NCBI RefSeq assembly: GCF_013782625.1
Contig: NZ_CP056199.1
Span: 2,932,588-2,996,587 of the forward strand
Direction of reading: 5' to 3'
Origin: Enterobacter sp. RHBSTW-00994
GTDB lineage: Bacteria > Pseudomonadota > Gammaproteobacteria > Enterobacterales > Enterobacteriaceae
DNA: 64,000 bases
Position 1 is the first letter of the stretch, and each line of letters begins with the position of its first letter. Both the position numbers and the translations under genes were made by a program. The notes beneath the pieces are model-generated. The model was given only the letters and a program-made list of their open reading frames with translations, did no database searches and was not told the origin of the DNA. This document shows, piece after piece, positions 1 to 9,595 of this stretch.

Positions 1-232
1 GGTCAAACTGACCGTGGAACTGGGCCGTACCCGCATGACCATTAAAGAACTGCTGCGCCTGACGCAGGGTTCTGTGGTAGCGCTTGACGGCCTGGCCGGT
101 GAACCACTGGATATTCTGATCAACGGTTATCTGATTGCTCAGGGTGAAGTTGTGGTCGTGGCCGATAAATATGGCGTGCGCATCACCGACATCATCACGC
201 CGTCTGAACGTATGCGTCGTCTGAGCCGTTAA
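1..232 (+). CDS. fliN: Flagellar motor switch protein FliN (3' part)
   Basis: This is the C-terminal 76 or so residues of FliN; the reading frame is open to the left edge, so the start lies outside the window. FliN forms the cytoplasmic C-ring with FliM and FliG and helps dock export cargo. The visible part is the SpoA/surface-presentation domain, with the conserved run ELGRTRMTIKELL and the hydrophobic strand followed by GEVVVVADKYGVRI. The ATG of fliO follows two bases after the stop, as in the enterobacterial fliLMNOPQR operon. Confidence 0.97.
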   Translation, partial: VKLTVELGRTRMTIKELLRLTQGSVVALDGLAGEPLDILINGYLIAQGEVVVVADKYGVRITDIITPSERMRRLSR

Positions 233-234
233 GA

Positions 235-609
235 ATGAAAACGGAGGCAACAGTATCGCACCCTTCCGCCGTCCCGGATTCACCGCTACTCCAGGTGAGC
301 GGCGCACTGTTCGGTATTATTGCCTTTATTCTCATCGCCGCCTGGCTGGCAAAGCGCTTTGGCCTGGCGGGGAAAACGGCCACTGCTCGCGGCCTGAAAG
401 TCAGTGCCAGCACATCGCTTGGGCCACGTGAACGTGTGGTGATTGTTGATGTTGAAGATGCACGACTGGTGTTGGGCGTGACCGCATCACAGATCAATGT
501 CTTGCATAAACTGCCTCCGGCGCCTGTCTCTGGCGAAACGGATGCAGAGAAACCTGCGGATTTTCAGTCCGTCATGAAGAGTTTGCTTAAGCGTTCCGGG
601 AGATCCTGA
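235..609 (+). CDS. fliO: Flagellar biosynthesis protein FliO
   Basis: A 124-residue protein with one membrane segment near residues 22-40 and a basic cytoplasmic tail, matching the length and layout of enterobacterial FliO. FliO is an assembly scaffold for the FliP ring of the flagellar type III export gate. It sits between fliN and fliP, and its TGA overlaps the fliP ATG by one base, which implies translational coupling. Confidence 0.95.
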   Translation: MKTEATVSHPSAVPDSPLLQVSGALFGIIAFILIAAWLAKRFGLAGKTATARGLKVSASTSLGPRERVVIVDVEDARLVLGVTASQINVLHKLPPAPVSGETDAEKPADFQSVMKSLLKRSGRS

Positions 610-1346
610 TGCGCCGTTTGTTGTCCCTTACGCTTGCAGGCGTTGGTCTGTTTGCTCCCGCCGTCTATGCACAACTGCCAGGTTTAGTCTCAACTCCCCT
701 TGCCGGTGGCGGGCAGAGCTGGTCACTTCCGATACAGACTCTGGTGTTTATCACGTCGTTGACGTTTATTCCGGCAATCTTGCTGATGATGACCAGCTTC
801 ACGCGCATCATCATCGTATTCGGTTTGCTGCGAAATGCGCTCGGTACACCTTCCGCGCCACCTAACCAGGTTCTGCTGGGACTTGCACTGTTCCTGACCT
901 TTTTCATTATGTCGCCGGTGATTGATAAGATTTATACCGACGCCTATCAGCCATTTAGCGAAGATAAGATTTCCATGCAGGTTGCACTGGAAAAAGGTGC
1001 TCAGCCTCTGCGCGAGTTCATGCTGCGTCAAACGCGTGAAGCGGATTTAGCCCTCTTTGCCCGTCTGGCCAATGCGGGCCCGATTCAGGGGCCGGAAGCT
1101 GTGCCAATGCGTATTTTGCTGCCAGCCTATGTCACCAGCGAGCTGAAAACGGCATTCCAGATTGGATTTACTATTTTTATTCCATTTCTGATTATCGACC
1201 TGGTTATCGCCAGTGTCCTGATGGCCCTCGGGATGATGATGGTTCCACCTGCAACCATTGCGCTGCCATTTAAGATTATGCTCTTCGTTCTGGTTGATGG
1301 CTGGCAGTTGCTGGTCAGTTCGCTGGCGCAAAGTTTCTACAGTTAA
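609..1346 (+). CDS. fliP: Flagellar export gate protein FliP
   Basis: A 245-residue integral membrane protein with a cleavable-looking N-terminal signal ending near VYAQ, as FliP is known to have. The family signatures [17 protein letters not shown] and [17 protein letters not shown] are both present. FliP forms the core pore of the flagellar type III secretion gate with FliQ and FliR. It starts inside the fliO stop codon and is followed ten bases later by fliQ. Confidence 0.97.
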   Translation: MRRLLSLTLAGVGLFAPAVYAQLPGLVSTPLAGGGQSWSLPIQTLVFITSLTFIPAILLMMTSFTRIIIVFGLLRNALGTPSAPPNQVLLGLALFLTFFIMSPVIDKIYTDAYQPFSEDKISMQVALEKGAQPLREFMLRQTREADLALFARLANAGPIQGPEAVPMRILLPAYVTSELKTAFQIGFTIFIPFLIIDLVIASVLMALGMMMVPPATIALPFKIMLFVLVDGWQLLVSSLAQSFYS

Positions 1347-1356
1347 GGAGCGCGCA

Positions 1357-1626
1357 ATGACACCAGAATCGGTCATGATGATGGGCACGGAGGCGATGAA
1401 AGTAGCTATCGCTGTTGCCGCGCCCCTGTTGCTTGTTGCCCTGGTTACCGGTCTGATTATCAGTATTCTTCAGGCCGCCACGCAGATTAACGAAATGACA
1501 CTGTCCTTTATCCCAAAAATCATCGCCGTATTCGTGGCGATTATTGTTGCCGGACCGTGGATGCTGAATTTGTTGCTGGACTATATGCGCAATCTGTTTA
1601 CCAACTTGCCGTACATCATCGGCTGA
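1357..1626 (+). CDS. fliQ: Flagellar export gate protein FliQ
   Basis: An 89-residue protein with two membrane helices (about residues 15-38 and 50-72), the standard FliQ size. The ATG at 1357 is chosen over upstream in-frame codons because AAGGAG lies at 1345-1350 and the product then begins [10 protein letters not shown], as in the family. It is a gate component assembled with FliP and FliR. Confidence 0.96.
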   Translation: MTPESVMMMGTEAMKVAIAVAAPLLLVALVTGLIISILQAATQINEMTLSFIPKIIAVFVAIIVAGPWMLNLLLDYMRNLFTNLPYIIG

Positions 1627-1633
1627 TATCAGG

Positions 1634-2419
1634 ATGCTGCACTTTACCAGCGATCAGTGGGTCCAGTGGCTTGGCGTCTATTTCTGGCCGATGCTGCGCG
1701 TGCTTGCGCTGATTTCAACCGCCCCAATACTCAGTGAAAAATCGATACCTAAGCGCGTCAAAGTTGGGCTGGGCATCATCATTACGATTATTATTGCCCC
1801 TTCGCTACCGCCTGTTGACGTACCTATTTTTTCAGCCAACGCGATTTGGCTCGCCTTGCAACAGATCCTTATCGGTGTTGCGGTCGGTTTTACCATGCAA
1901 CTTGCCTTCGCCGCCGTGCGTACGGCGGGGGAACTCATCGGTTTGCAGATGGGCTTGTCATTCGCCACCTTTATCGACCCTGGAAGCCATCTGAACATGC
2001 CTGTGCTGGCTCGTATCATCGACCTGCTCGCCATGTTGTTGTTCCTCTCTTTCAATGGGCATCTGTGGCTGATCTCTATGCTGGTGGACACCTTCCACAC
2101 GCTGCCCATTGGTGCGAGTCCTGTAAACAGTAACGCGTTTCTGGCGCTCACTCGAGCCGCAGGACTTATTTTCCTCAATGGTCTGATGCTGGCGCTGCCG
2201 ATCATCACGCTTCTGCTGACCGTAAACCTGTCATTAGGTTTGCTGAACAGAATGGCGCCACAGCTCTCCGTATTTGTCATCGGCTTTCCGGTGACATTGA
2301 CGGTCGGACTTTTATTAATGTCATTACTAATGCCACTTATCGCCCCCTTCTGCGAACATTTATTCAGCGAGATATTCAATCTTCTGGCGGATATTGTCAG
2401 CGAACTACCACGTAAATAA
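1634..2419 (+). CDS. fliR: Flagellar export gate protein FliR
   Basis: A 261-residue polytopic protein with about six membrane segments, the last gene of the fliLMNOPQR operon. The conserved FliR/YscT-type stretch [18 protein letters not shown] is visible near residues 98-115. FliR completes the export gate with FliP and FliQ. No strong intrinsic terminator follows; the next 290 bp form the rcsA control region. Confidence 0.96.
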   Translation: MLHFTSDQWVQWLGVYFWPMLRVLALISTAPILSEKSIPKRVKVGLGIIITIIIAPSLPPVDVPIFSANAIWLALQQILIGVAVGFTMQLAFAAVRTAGELIGLQMGLSFATFIDPGSHLNMPVLARIIDLLAMLLFLSFNGHLWLISMLVDTFHTLPIGASPVNSNAFLALTRAAGLIFLNGLMLALPIITLLLTVNLSLGLLNRMAPQLSVFVIGFPVTLTVGLLLMSLLMPLIAPFCEHLFSEIFNLLADIVSELPRK

Positions 2420-2446
2420 TAACCCGCATTGTTTACATTGTCTTTC

Positions 2447-2460
2447 TGAGGATATTCCTA
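2447..2460. promoter_or_regulatory. Candidate RcsAB box 1 upstream of rcsA
   Basis: TGAGGATATTCCTA fits the RcsAB consensus TAAGAATATTCCTA at 12 of 14 positions. It lies about 250 bp before the rcsA start codon, consistent with the known autoactivation of rcsA by RcsA-RcsB. The site is assigned by pattern only. Confidence 0.65.
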
Positions 2461-2550
2461 AAATAAAACATGAAAAACATCTTCCAGGATATATCTGGTG
2501 CGGTTTATTTGTTTCTAACCACCTCACAATACTTAATATTTACTTTACTT

Positions 2551-2564
2551 TAAGATGATTCCTG
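2551..2564. promoter_or_regulatory. Candidate RcsAB box 2 upstream of rcsA
   Basis: TAAGATGATTCCTG is a second, slightly weaker match to the RcsAB consensus, 104 bp downstream of the first and about 150 bp before rcsA. It is preceded by the AT-rich tract CTTAATATTTACTTTACT, typical of an H-NS-silenced promoter. Whether both sites act, or one overlaps a promoter element, cannot be told from sequence. Confidence 0.45.
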
Positions 2565-2713
2565 GCAAATTATACGTAACTTTACGGGATAGTGAGTTCG
2601 CCTGAAAGTCTTTGTCATGCTCACAGGTTATTAATTTTTTCCATCCCGTATGGCTGTTTATGAGCTCTCAGGCAGATGGTGAATTATCGTTACGCATTGA
2701 GTGAGGGTATGCC

Positions 2714-3337
2714 ATGTCAACGATCATTATGGATTTATGCAGTTACACCCGGCTAGGGTTAACCGGGTATCTGGCAAGCAGAGGGGTAAAAAAGAGAGAC
2801 ATCAACGATGTACACACCGTTGACGAACTCTCAGCCGCTTGTGAAGAACACAAGCCTGGCGTGGTGTTTATTAATGAGGACTGTTTCATTCACGATCCAG
2901 CCAACAGTCAGCACATTAAGCAAATCATTAATCAGCATCCTAAAACTCTGTTTATTGTTTTTATGGCTATTGCAAATATTCATTTCGATGAATATTTGTT
3001 AGTTCGTAAAAATTTATTGATCAGCTCCAAATCGATTAAACCAGAGTCGCTGGATGACATTCTGGGCGATTATTTGAATAAAGAAGTAGAGAATGTAGGA
3101 GCGGTTAACTTACCCACCCTATCATTAAGCAGAACTGAATCAAGTATGTTGCGAATGTGGATGGATGGGCAAGGGACGATTCAGATCTCGGACCAAATGA
3201 ATATCAAAGCAAAAACTGTTTCGTCACATAAAGGAAATATTAAAAGGAAAATTAAAACGCATAATAAGCAAGTGATCTACCACGTCGTCCGCCTGACAGA
3301 TAATGTGACGAATGGTATTTTCGTTAACATGCGTTAG
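2714..3337 (+). CDS. rcsA: Capsule synthesis activator RcsA
   Basis: A 207-residue LuxR/FixJ-family regulator of the same length as E. coli RcsA. It partners RcsB to switch on colanic acid capsule genes. The N-terminal half is the RcsA-type receiver-like domain without a phosphoacceptor. The C-terminal helix-turn-helix is seen at about residues 134-195 ([29 protein letters not shown]). Control is likely through the RcsAB-like boxes upstream and the DsrA/H-NS circuit encoded 0.6 kb downstream. Confidence 0.97.
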   Translation: MSTIIMDLCSYTRLGLTGYLASRGVKKRDINDVHTVDELSAACEEHKPGVVFINEDCFIHDPANSQHIKQIINQHPKTLFIVFMAIANIHFDEYLLVRKNLLISSKSIKPESLDDILGDYLNKEVENVGAVNLPTLSLSRTESSMLRMWMDGQGTIQISDQMNIKAKTVSSHKGNIKRKIKTHNKQVIYHVVRLTDNVTNGIFVNMR

Positions 3338-3367
3338 CACGCACAATACCTTTTAGCAATCACCTTG

Positions 3368-3392
3368 ATCTCTGGCCTGGCCAGAGATTTTC
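3368..3392 (+). terminator. rcsA terminator
   Basis: A near-perfect hairpin (ATCTCTGGC paired with GCCAGAGAT around a CTG loop) is followed by TTTT. It lies 31 bp after the rcsA stop. Confidence 0.7.
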
Positions 3393-3430
3393 GCATTTTG
3401 CCGGGAAAGCGCACGCCTCCCGACACAACA

Positions 3431-3661
<231 letters not shown>

Positions 3662-3748
3662 TTATCTGGCATCGCTCGCCCGGTGCGAATGACGTTTTTC
3701 TGAGCAGTCTATACTTACCCATGGAGAGGGTGGAATGAGGTACGTGTA

Positions 3749-3961
3749 ATGAAGAGTGGTAAAGAGAGCAGTAACGTCGGCGTAAATGTCGATGCCCTAC
3801 TTGCAGCAATCAATGAAATCAGTGAAAGCGAGGTTCGCCGTACGGAAGACGACCCCACGAGGGTGATTGTCAATGGAAGGGATTACCATACCTACCGCGA
3901 GCTGGCCGAGGCGTTTGAACTCGACATTCACGACTTTAGCGTGACTGAAATAAACCGCTGA
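3749..3961 (+). CDS. yodD: YodD family stress protein
   Basis: A 70-residue acidic protein matching E. coli YodD, sharing VDALLAAINEISESEV and the C-terminal ELDIHDFSV. In E. coli yodD is induced by peroxide and acid stress and affects biofilm; its molecular role is unknown. It lies between dsrB and the convergent DsrA sRNA gene, the same order as in E. coli. Confidence 0.9.
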   Translation: MKSGKESSNVGVNVDALLAAINEISESEVRRTEDDPTRVIVNGRDYHTYRELAEAFELDIHDFSVTEINR

Positions 3962-3965
3962 AGTG

Positions 3966-4056
3966 AAAAAAATCCCGGTCATGGGGATGACCGGGATGAA
4001 ACTTGCTAATGCAAGAAGCACTTGAAAATTCGTTACACCAGGAAATCTGATGTGCC
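3966..4056 (-). ncRNA. dsrA: DsrA small regulatory RNA
   Basis: The reverse strand reads as DsrA: CACATCAGATTTCCTGG near the 5' end and GTGCTTCTTGC then GCAAGTTTCATCCCG in the middle match E. coli DsrA almost base for base. The RNA ends in an 11-bp perfect stem (3972-3982 with 3987-3997) followed by U7. DsrA is an Hfq-binding sRNA that activates rpoS translation, represses hns and so de-represses rcsA. The terminator stem differs from E. coli but stays fully paired, a compensatory pattern. About 90 nt long. Confidence 0.95.
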
Positions 4057-4061
4057 GTAGC

Positions 4062-4090
4062 ACAGTATCTCCAACATTTTTGTATGACAA
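4062..4090 (-). promoter_or_regulatory. dsrA promoter
   Basis: On the reverse strand TTGTCA (4085-4090) and TACTGT (4062-4067) are separated by 17 bases. The expected DsrA 5' end (4056) falls six bases beyond the -10 element. In E. coli this promoter is more active at low temperature; that property is not visible here. Confidence 0.65.
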
Positions 4091-4266
4091 GTAATTATTT
4101 CCACTATGAATGTTTAATTGAATCAATGAGATTTTTTTAATTATACGTCTGAGCGGCCATCCGATGCGGGTTGGCAGGGATCGATTCCAGGTCATCCTCC
4201 TTCTTATCGCCCCTTTTCATTTGGGAATAATCTTAGGAAGATCATCAATACGTTGCAGGAGTTACT

Positions 4267-5076
4267 ATGCTTTCACTCCAGGATTCGCTGTTGATTTTCA
4301 CCGATCTTGATGGAACGCTACTGGATGTGCATACCTACGACTGGCAGCCTGCGGCAGCCTGGCTGGACACGCTGCTGGATCACCAAATCCCGGTGGTTCT
4401 TTGCAGCAGTAAGACCGCTGAAGAGATTATTGATATTCAGCAAGATCTCGGTCTGGAAGGGCTACCGTTTATTGCTGAAAATGGGGCAGTCGTTCAGGCG
4501 GATATTCGCTGGGACGCATCCTACACCGCACCGCGACTTATACTGGGTGTACCACATAACGAAATTCGCCATGTGGTTGAACACCTCCGTCAACATCAAG
4601 GTTATCGATTCACCACTTTCGACGACGTTGATGAGCATACTGTCAGCCAGTGGACGGGCCTTAATCGTTCCCGATCAGGGCTGGCCCGCAAGCACGAAGC
4701 TTCCGTAACGCTGATCTGGCGCGATAGCGATGAGAACATGGTGCATTTTGAAGAGGCCCTTGTCAGGCAGGGTTTGAAATTCGTTCAAGGCGCACGCTTC
4801 TGGCACATTCTGGATGCCCGATGTGGCAAGGACTGGGCGGTTAAATGGGTCATTGAACAATACCGGCAACTCGACGGTATAGCCCTCACGACCATTGGCC
4901 TCGGTGATGGCCCTAACGATGCACCTCTGCTGGACAGCGTTGATTACGCCGTCATTGTGAAAGGGATAAACCGCCACGGTGTTCACCTTCTGGATGATCG
5001 CCCCGCGAGGGTTTATCACACTCAGCTACCCGGCCCTGCGGGTTGGCGTGAAGGGCTTGATCATTTCTTCTCGTGA
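4267..5076 (+). CDS. mpgP: Mannosyl-3-phosphoglycerate phosphatase (YedP)
   Basis: A 269-residue HAD-superfamily (Cof/MPGP subtype) hydrolase. Motif I is [10 protein letters not shown] near residue 13. Motif II is the VVLCSSKT segment. Motif IV is [13 protein letters not shown] near residue 217. The family removes phosphate from mannosyl-3-phosphoglycerate to yield mannosylglycerate; no synthase is visible nearby, as in E. coli, so the physiological substrate is uncertain. AGGAG precedes the ATG. Its 3' end overlaps convergent dgcQ by 16 bp. Confidence 0.93.
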   Translation: MLSLQDSLLIFTDLDGTLLDVHTYDWQPAAAWLDTLLDHQIPVVLCSSKTAEEIIDIQQDLGLEGLPFIAENGAVVQADIRWDASYTAPRLILGVPHNEIRHVVEHLRQHQGYRFTTFDDVDEHTVSQWTGLNRSRSGLARKHEASVTLIWRDSDENMVHFEEALVRQGLKFVQGARFWHILDARCGKDWAVKWVIEQYRQLDGIALTTIGLGDGPNDAPLLDSVDYAVIVKGINRHGVHLLDDRPARVYHTQLPGPAGWREGLDHFFS

Positions 5077-6761
5077 TCGTGCCATACCACCTGGTTGCGT
5101 CCAGATTGCTTGGCCTGATACAGACGTGCATCAGCGATAGACTGCAGCTGTTCAAAGTCATAATGACCTTTCTCTTGCGAGCCACTCACCCCCAGCGAGG
5201 CACTGACGCGTATTGTCGTGCTCTTTTTCACCAGAATCTCTTTGCTGTTAATGCGTGCGCGAATGCGCTCTGCAATCCCGGCGGCGGCCTCAAGCGTGAT
5301 GCCTGGAAGCACAACACAGAACTCTTCCCCACCCACTCGCCCCGCCACATCATTACTGCGTAATCCGCTGGCAATTAACCCTGCGGCATGTGAAAGCACC
5401 TTGTCTCCGGCCTGATGGCCAAAGCGATCGTTAATGCTCTTAAAATGGTCCAGATCTATCTGAATCACCGCCAGCGGCAGTGACTTCTCCTGACACTGCA
5501 CCGCCAGTATTTTAGCGCGCTCAAACAATGCATCTCGGTTATTCAGACGCGTCAGTGGATCATGCCATGCCTGCCACTGAAGCGAATGCTGAAGGGTATA
5601 CATATTGCTCACCATTCGGCGGATGACCAGCCAGGAGATCAGCAGCATGGCGGTGAACAGCGCCCAAAGTAATGCCAGCGCGATGCTGATACTCCCAAAA
5701 TCACCGCGCACGCCCTCATGCAGGGTGTGGATGCGCAGAACGACACCATCAAAATGGTCGAGCCGTTCCCAGGTTACAAAACGCGTTCCCATGCGAATTT
5801 CGCCCTGGGTATCGCTCTCAATAGCATGCGCTACCTGTGCCATTTCACGTTCATCAAAGCGATTAATATGACGGACAGAAGGTTCAGAAGAGGCAATCAT
5901 ATTGAGCCTGCTGTCGTAAAGCTGATACTCGCCTTCCGTATGATCATCCATTGCGTCCATCAGGAAGCGCTTCATGGTCGTTAAGGCAAAATCCATTGCG
6001 ACAACGCCATACCAGTAGTGGTCATAATAGATTGGTACGCTTGCAGTAATTACCGGGGCATTGCCCGTGTACGCTGTCGGCGGAGAGACAAACCACCGTA
6101 TCGCACGTGAACGATTTTCCCGCTCTGATTGTTGCGTAAACCAGGGCTGAGTGACGAACCGGTAGTAACGCGAGACGATATCAACGGTTTGAGATGTCGT
6201 GTCCGTAGAAAGATAAAAACCAGCACGCGAAATATAAAAAACCCGCTCTTCCCTTTGCGGTGACGAAGAGGCCAGACGGAGCAAATAGCCTAACTCAAGT
6301 GCCGCAGAAAGCTCGTTGTTCACCCGTTCGTCATCACGAGACAACAACGTTGTTTTTTCGACAAAAGCATCTGAGACGCCGTTTATCGGAAGTGTACGGT
6401 CTTTATCGACAGCAAGTTGCCAGAATGGCGTGTTACGTACCGTTTTAAAGCGAAAGACGGCATCATGCAGTACGCCAAAGGCAAGGGGTGTTTGCAGGGC
6501 ATCACGCATGCTGTGACGGAAAAAAAGCAATTTATCAACATTAAACTGCAGTTGCCTGTCCAGTGCGTTGGCAACATTTTCCAGATGGTTACGTTGGCTG
6601 GATATATAAGCATCTTCCAGCACCACAACTTCACGCCAGGTCAATAGCGTGGAGAAGATCAAGACCACAAGAAAACAGAGATTCACAATCCGCCCTGGAT
6701 TGCTTTGCTTTTGCAGCCACTGCAGAAAGGATCGTTTTACAACATAGGTATCACGCTGCAC
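5061..6761 (-). CDS. dgcQ: Diguanylate cyclase DgcQ (YedQ)
   Basis: A 566-residue inner-membrane diguanylate cyclase that makes cyclic-di-GMP, controlling cellulose and motility in relatives. It has a membrane segment near residues 27-48, a long periplasmic sensor domain, a second segment near 355-380 ([15 protein letters not shown]) and a C-terminal GGDEF domain with the active motif GGEEF at about residues 477-481. The inhibitory RxxD site (RSND) lies five residues before it. The GTG at 6761 is preferred: it is correctly spaced from CAGGGAG and gives MQRDT, like the E. coli N-terminus. A GTG two codons upstream is possible. Confidence 0.95.
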   Translation of the reverse strand: MQRDTYVVKRSFLQWLQKQSNPGRIVNLCFLVVLIFSTLLTWREVVVLEDAYISSQRNHLENVANALDRQLQFNVDKLLFFRHSMRDALQTPLAFGVLHDAVFRFKTVRNTPFWQLAVDKDRTLPINGVSDAFVEKTTLLSRDDERVNNELSAALELGYLLRLASSSPQREERVFYISRAGFYLSTDTTSQTVDIVSRYYRFVTQPWFTQQSERENRSRAIRWFVSPPTAYTGNAPVITASVPIYYDHYWYGVVAMDFALTTMKRFLMDAMDDHTEGEYQLYDSRLNMIASSEPSVRHINRFDEREMAQVAHAIESDTQGEIRMGTRFVTWERLDHFDGVVLRIHTLHEGVRGDFGSISIALALLWALFTAMLLISWLVIRRMVSNMYTLQHSLQWQAWHDPLTRLNNRDALFERAKILAVQCQEKSLPLAVIQIDLDHFKSINDRFGHQAGDKVLSHAAGLIASGLRSNDVAGRVGGEEFCVVLPGITLEAAAGIAERIRARINSKEILVKKSTTIRVSASLGVSGSQEKGHYDFEQLQSIADARLYQAKQSGRNQVVWHDHEKK

Positions 6762-6835
6762 ACACACTCCCTGATTACCCGTCTTCCCCTGCGTATACCC
6801 ACCACGCGTGGAGACCTATGTAGAGACTCGCCAGT

Positions 6836-6862
6836 AAAAACGCCCGGACAAGCCGGGCGTTA
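6836..6862 (-). terminator. yodC terminator
   Basis: CGCCCGG (6841-6847) pairs with CCGGGCG (6853-6859). On the minus strand the stem is followed by five U residues, six bases beyond the yodC stop. Confidence 0.8.
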
Positions 6863-6867
6863 TGTGA

Positions 6868-7050
6868 TTAAGCCTTGTCGCACTTTTGCCGTCCATCCCC
6901 CGGCTTGAGTTCGTCTTCACGAAACGCTTCTCGCTTGATGCCATAACCATCGTACCACCGGCATTCCACCATACCACTGGAATATCCGGTGACAATCATG
7001 CGAGGACCGCCCTTCTTAGGCTTAACTTCATCACTGACCAAAAAGACCAT
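6868..7050 (-). CDS. yodC: YodC family protein (DUF2158)
   Basis: A 60-residue protein with the DUF2158 core GGPRMIVTGYSSGMVECRWY, the same length as E. coli YodC. It probably folds as a small SH3-like barrel; no function is established. It is a single gene with its own terminator, between dgcQ and yedI as in E. coli. CAGGAGGCAGGT stands before the ATG. Confidence 0.93.
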   Translation of the reverse strand: MVFLVSDEVKPKKGGPRMIVTGYSSGMVECRWYDGYGIKREAFREDELKPGDGRQKCDKA

Positions 7051-7128
7051 ACCTGCCTCCTGTATCAGGGTGAAACTGTTTCAATTTAGACGAGGAATGG
7101 CCTTTTTGCATCCTTCAGGATGAAACAA

Positions 7129-8040
7129 TTAGTGCGACGTTCCGCGGATCTTTCCGACAACCTTAACCGCCATGACGACGACGCCGCCAACGATAAACCC
7201 AAGAACCAGATTGAGCAGCGTCGGCAGGATTGCCGCCATCAACGCCCCCTGGGACGTTGCGAAATGTTCAATCGCATGGTGAAGTGGCGCAATACCATGT
7301 ACCACAATCCCCCCTCCGACGAGAAACATCGCCAGCGTCCCGATAACGGACAAACTCTTCATCAACCAGGGAGCAAGGACCAGCAGTCCTCCACCAATCG
7401 CTTTCGCCACCTTACTGGATTTATCCGCCAGCCAGTAGCCGATATCATCCAGTTTGACGATGATCCCCACCAGACCATACACGCCCACGGTAACCAGAAT
7501 CGCAATGCCGGACAGAATCAGCACCTGATTCAGCAACGGCGACTCAGAGACAATGCCCAGTGTGATCGCGACGATTTCTGCTGACAGAATAAAGTCGGTG
7601 CGAATGGCTCCTTTGATCTTATCGCGTTCAAACGTTTTTGGATCTTGTGCTGCAAGTGCCTCCAGTCGCTGCTGACGCGCCTCGGGCGTTTCTTTTTCTT
7701 TGCGGGAGGCCAGGGTATGCAGTACTTTTTCCACGCCTTCAAAGCACAGAAACGCACCCCCAACCATCAGCAAAGGCGTAATCGCCCAGGGAATGAACGC
7801 ACTGATCAGCAATGCCAGCGGGACCAGGATCACTTTATTGAGGAACGATCCCTTTGCCACTCCCCACACAACCGGTAATTCCCGGTTTGCGCGAACACCG
7901 CTGACCTGCTGCGCATTAAGCGACAAATCATCACCCAACACACCCGCGGTTTTTTTGGCCGCCAGTTTTCCCATGACCGAAATATCATCCAGCAAGGTGG
8001 CAATATCATCCAGCAATGTTAACAAGCTACTTCCTGCCAA
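7129..8040 (-). CDS. yedI: Inner membrane protein YedI (DUF808)
   Basis: A 303-residue DUF808 membrane protein with about five hydrophobic segments in the C-terminal two thirds. The N-terminus [20 protein letters not shown] is the family hallmark. The start is taken as TTG at 8040 because AAGGA lies eight bases upstream and homologues begin directly with AGSS; the only upstream ATG would add 16 residues not seen in relatives. Function is unknown. Confidence 0.92.
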   Translation of the reverse strand: MAGSSLLTLLDDIATLLDDISVMGKLAAKKTAGVLGDDLSLNAQQVSGVRANRELPVVWGVAKGSFLNKVILVPLALLISAFIPWAITPLLMVGGAFLCFEGVEKVLHTLASRKEKETPEARQQRLEALAAQDPKTFERDKIKGAIRTDFILSAEIVAITLGIVSESPLLNQVLILSGIAILVTVGVYGLVGIIVKLDDIGYWLADKSSKVAKAIGGGLLVLAPWLMKSLSVIGTLAMFLVGGGIVVHGIAPLHHAIEHFATSQGALMAAILPTLLNLVLGFIVGGVVVMAVKVVGKIRGTSH

Positions 8041-8217
8041 AATCTCTATCCTTCTTTTTTTGATAATTAAGTGAATAGTATGGAGCAAAAGTGAAAGCGC
8101 TGGAACAAGTGCTTTAAGTCAACAATAAATTCACATCAACGCCACAATTAAGGGCTCGCCAGCGCGATAGTTTTGACGTTTACTATGAGCGACCTTTTTA
8201 TTCCGTCGTGAGGGATT

Positions 8218-9117
8218 ATGCGTTTCCGGCACTTATTACCACTCATTGGAGCGCTTTTTTCGCTCTATATCATCTGGGGTTCGACCTATTTCGTCATTCG
8301 TATCGGTGTGGAAAGCTGGCCACCGCTAATGATGGCTGGCATTCGTTTTCTCTCTGCTGGCATTCTGCTGTTGGCTTTTCTACTGTTACGTGGGCATAAA
8401 CTTCCCCCGTTACGACCGTTACTCAATGCCGCATTGATTGGTTTGCTGTTATTAGCTGTCGGGAATGGCTTTGTCACCGTAGCGGAACATCAAAATGTGC
8501 CATCAGGCATCGCGGCGGTTGTTGTGGCCACCGTTCCGCTGTTTACGCTCTGTTTTAGCCGCCTCTTTGGCATCCGTACCCGTAAACTGGAATGGCTGGG
8601 CATCGGAATTGGACTGGCCGGGATTATTCTGCTTAACAGCGGCGGCAATTTGAGCGGCAATCCCTGGGGGGCGTTATTGATTTTGATTGGCTCGATGAGC
8701 TGGGCGTTCGGCTCGGTGTATGGCTCACGTATCGAGTTGCCCTCCGGCATGATGGCCGGTGCAATCGAGATGCTGGCTGCGGGTATTGTACTGCTTACGG
8801 CCTCCATGCTGACCGGCGAGAAGTTAACGGCGATGCCGGACTTATCCGGTTTCCTGGCGGTGGGATATCTGGCCTTGTTTGGTTCGATCATCGCCATTAA
8901 CGCCTATATGTTCCTGATCCGCAGTGTGTCACCTGCCGTCGCGACCAGTTATGCCTATGTTAACCCTGTTGTTGCGGTATTACTGGGAACAGGTTTTGGC
9001 GGAGAAACGTTATCAACCGTCGAATGGCTGGCTCTTGGGGTGATCATTCTTGCAGTTGTGCTCGTGACACTGGGCAAATATTTACTGCCCGCTAAACCCG
9101 TGGTGACACCTTGTTAG
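8218..9117 (+). CDS. yedA: EamA/DMT family transporter YedA
   Basis: A 299-residue protein with ten predicted membrane helices arranged as two EamA repeats (about residues 10-140 and 150-290). It is very close to E. coli YedA and shares IIWGSTYFVIRIGVESWPPL. Members export amino acids or related metabolites; the substrate here is not known. Its 3' end overlaps the vsr 3' end by 26 bp. Confidence 0.95.
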   Translation: MRFRHLLPLIGALFSLYIIWGSTYFVIRIGVESWPPLMMAGIRFLSAGILLLAFLLLRGHKLPPLRPLLNAALIGLLLLAVGNGFVTVAEHQNVPSGIAAVVVATVPLFTLCFSRLFGIRTRKLEWLGIGIGLAGIILLNSGGNLSGNPWGALLILIGSMSWAFGSVYGSRIELPSGMMAGAIEMLAAGIVLLTASMLTGEKLTAMPDLSGFLAVGYLALFGSIIAINAYMFLIRSVSPAVATSYAYVNPVVAVLLGTGFGGETLSTVEWLALGVIILAVVLVTLGKYLLPAKPVVTPC

Positions 9118-9595
9118 GCAGAGAAACCTTAACCATGTGAATGCCCTGAGTATCGATCTGCGCGGCTTGTCCGCCGTCGCAGATCCACTCTTCCAGTCGG
9201 TCGATTAACGCAACATCATCCAGCTTCATTTTGCCGCGTAGTGCACACTCCCAGACGACCAGAACCCGCCATCCCTGCGCAACAAGTGCGGCAATGTCCC
9301 GCGCATCTCGCGCAACGTTTTTGCCAATTTTATCCAGCCAGAATTCGGTTCGCGTGGCAGGAACCTTAAACAAATAGCAATGATGGTGATGCCAGAAACA
9401 ACCGTGGGTGAAAATAATGCACTGGTACTCGTCGATGACAAAATCAGGACGGCCGGGAAGCGTCGCATCCTGCACCCGGAATGCAAAACCTGCCTGTGAA
9501 AGCCCTCTGGCAAGGCGCTTTTCAATCTCGGTATCACGCGTGCCTATCGCACGCATGTTTTTACTGCGCGTAGCCTTATTGTGCACATCCGTCAT
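9092..9595 (-). CDS. vsr: Very short patch repair endonuclease Vsr
   Basis: A 167-residue Vsr endonuclease. It nicks 5' of the T in T:G mismatches made when Dcm-methylated cytosine deaminates. The motif [11 protein letters not shown] holds the catalytic Asp and [13 protein letters not shown] the metal and intercalating residues. The ATG at 9595 lies inside the 3' end of dcm (20-bp overlap), the same dcm-vsr coupling as in E. coli, so the mutator and its repair enzyme are co-expressed. Confidence 0.97.
   Translation of the reverse strand: MTDVHNKATRSKNMRAIGTRDTEIEKRLARGLSQAGFAFRVQDATLPGRPDFVIDEYQCIIFTHGCFWHHHHCYLFKVPATRTEFWLDKIGKNVARDARDIAALVAQGWRVLVVWECALRGKMKLDDVALIDRLEEWICDGGQAAQIDTQGIHMVKVSLPNKVSPRV

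Noticed and set aside
1678..2379. 233-codon minus-strand open frame opposite fliR
   Set aside because: Fully inside fliR, which has clear family sequence; serine/proline-rich shadow without a ribosome site.
3797..4195. 132-codon minus-strand open frame
   Set aside because: Runs across yodD and the DsrA RNA gene; no protein features, while the sRNA match is strong.
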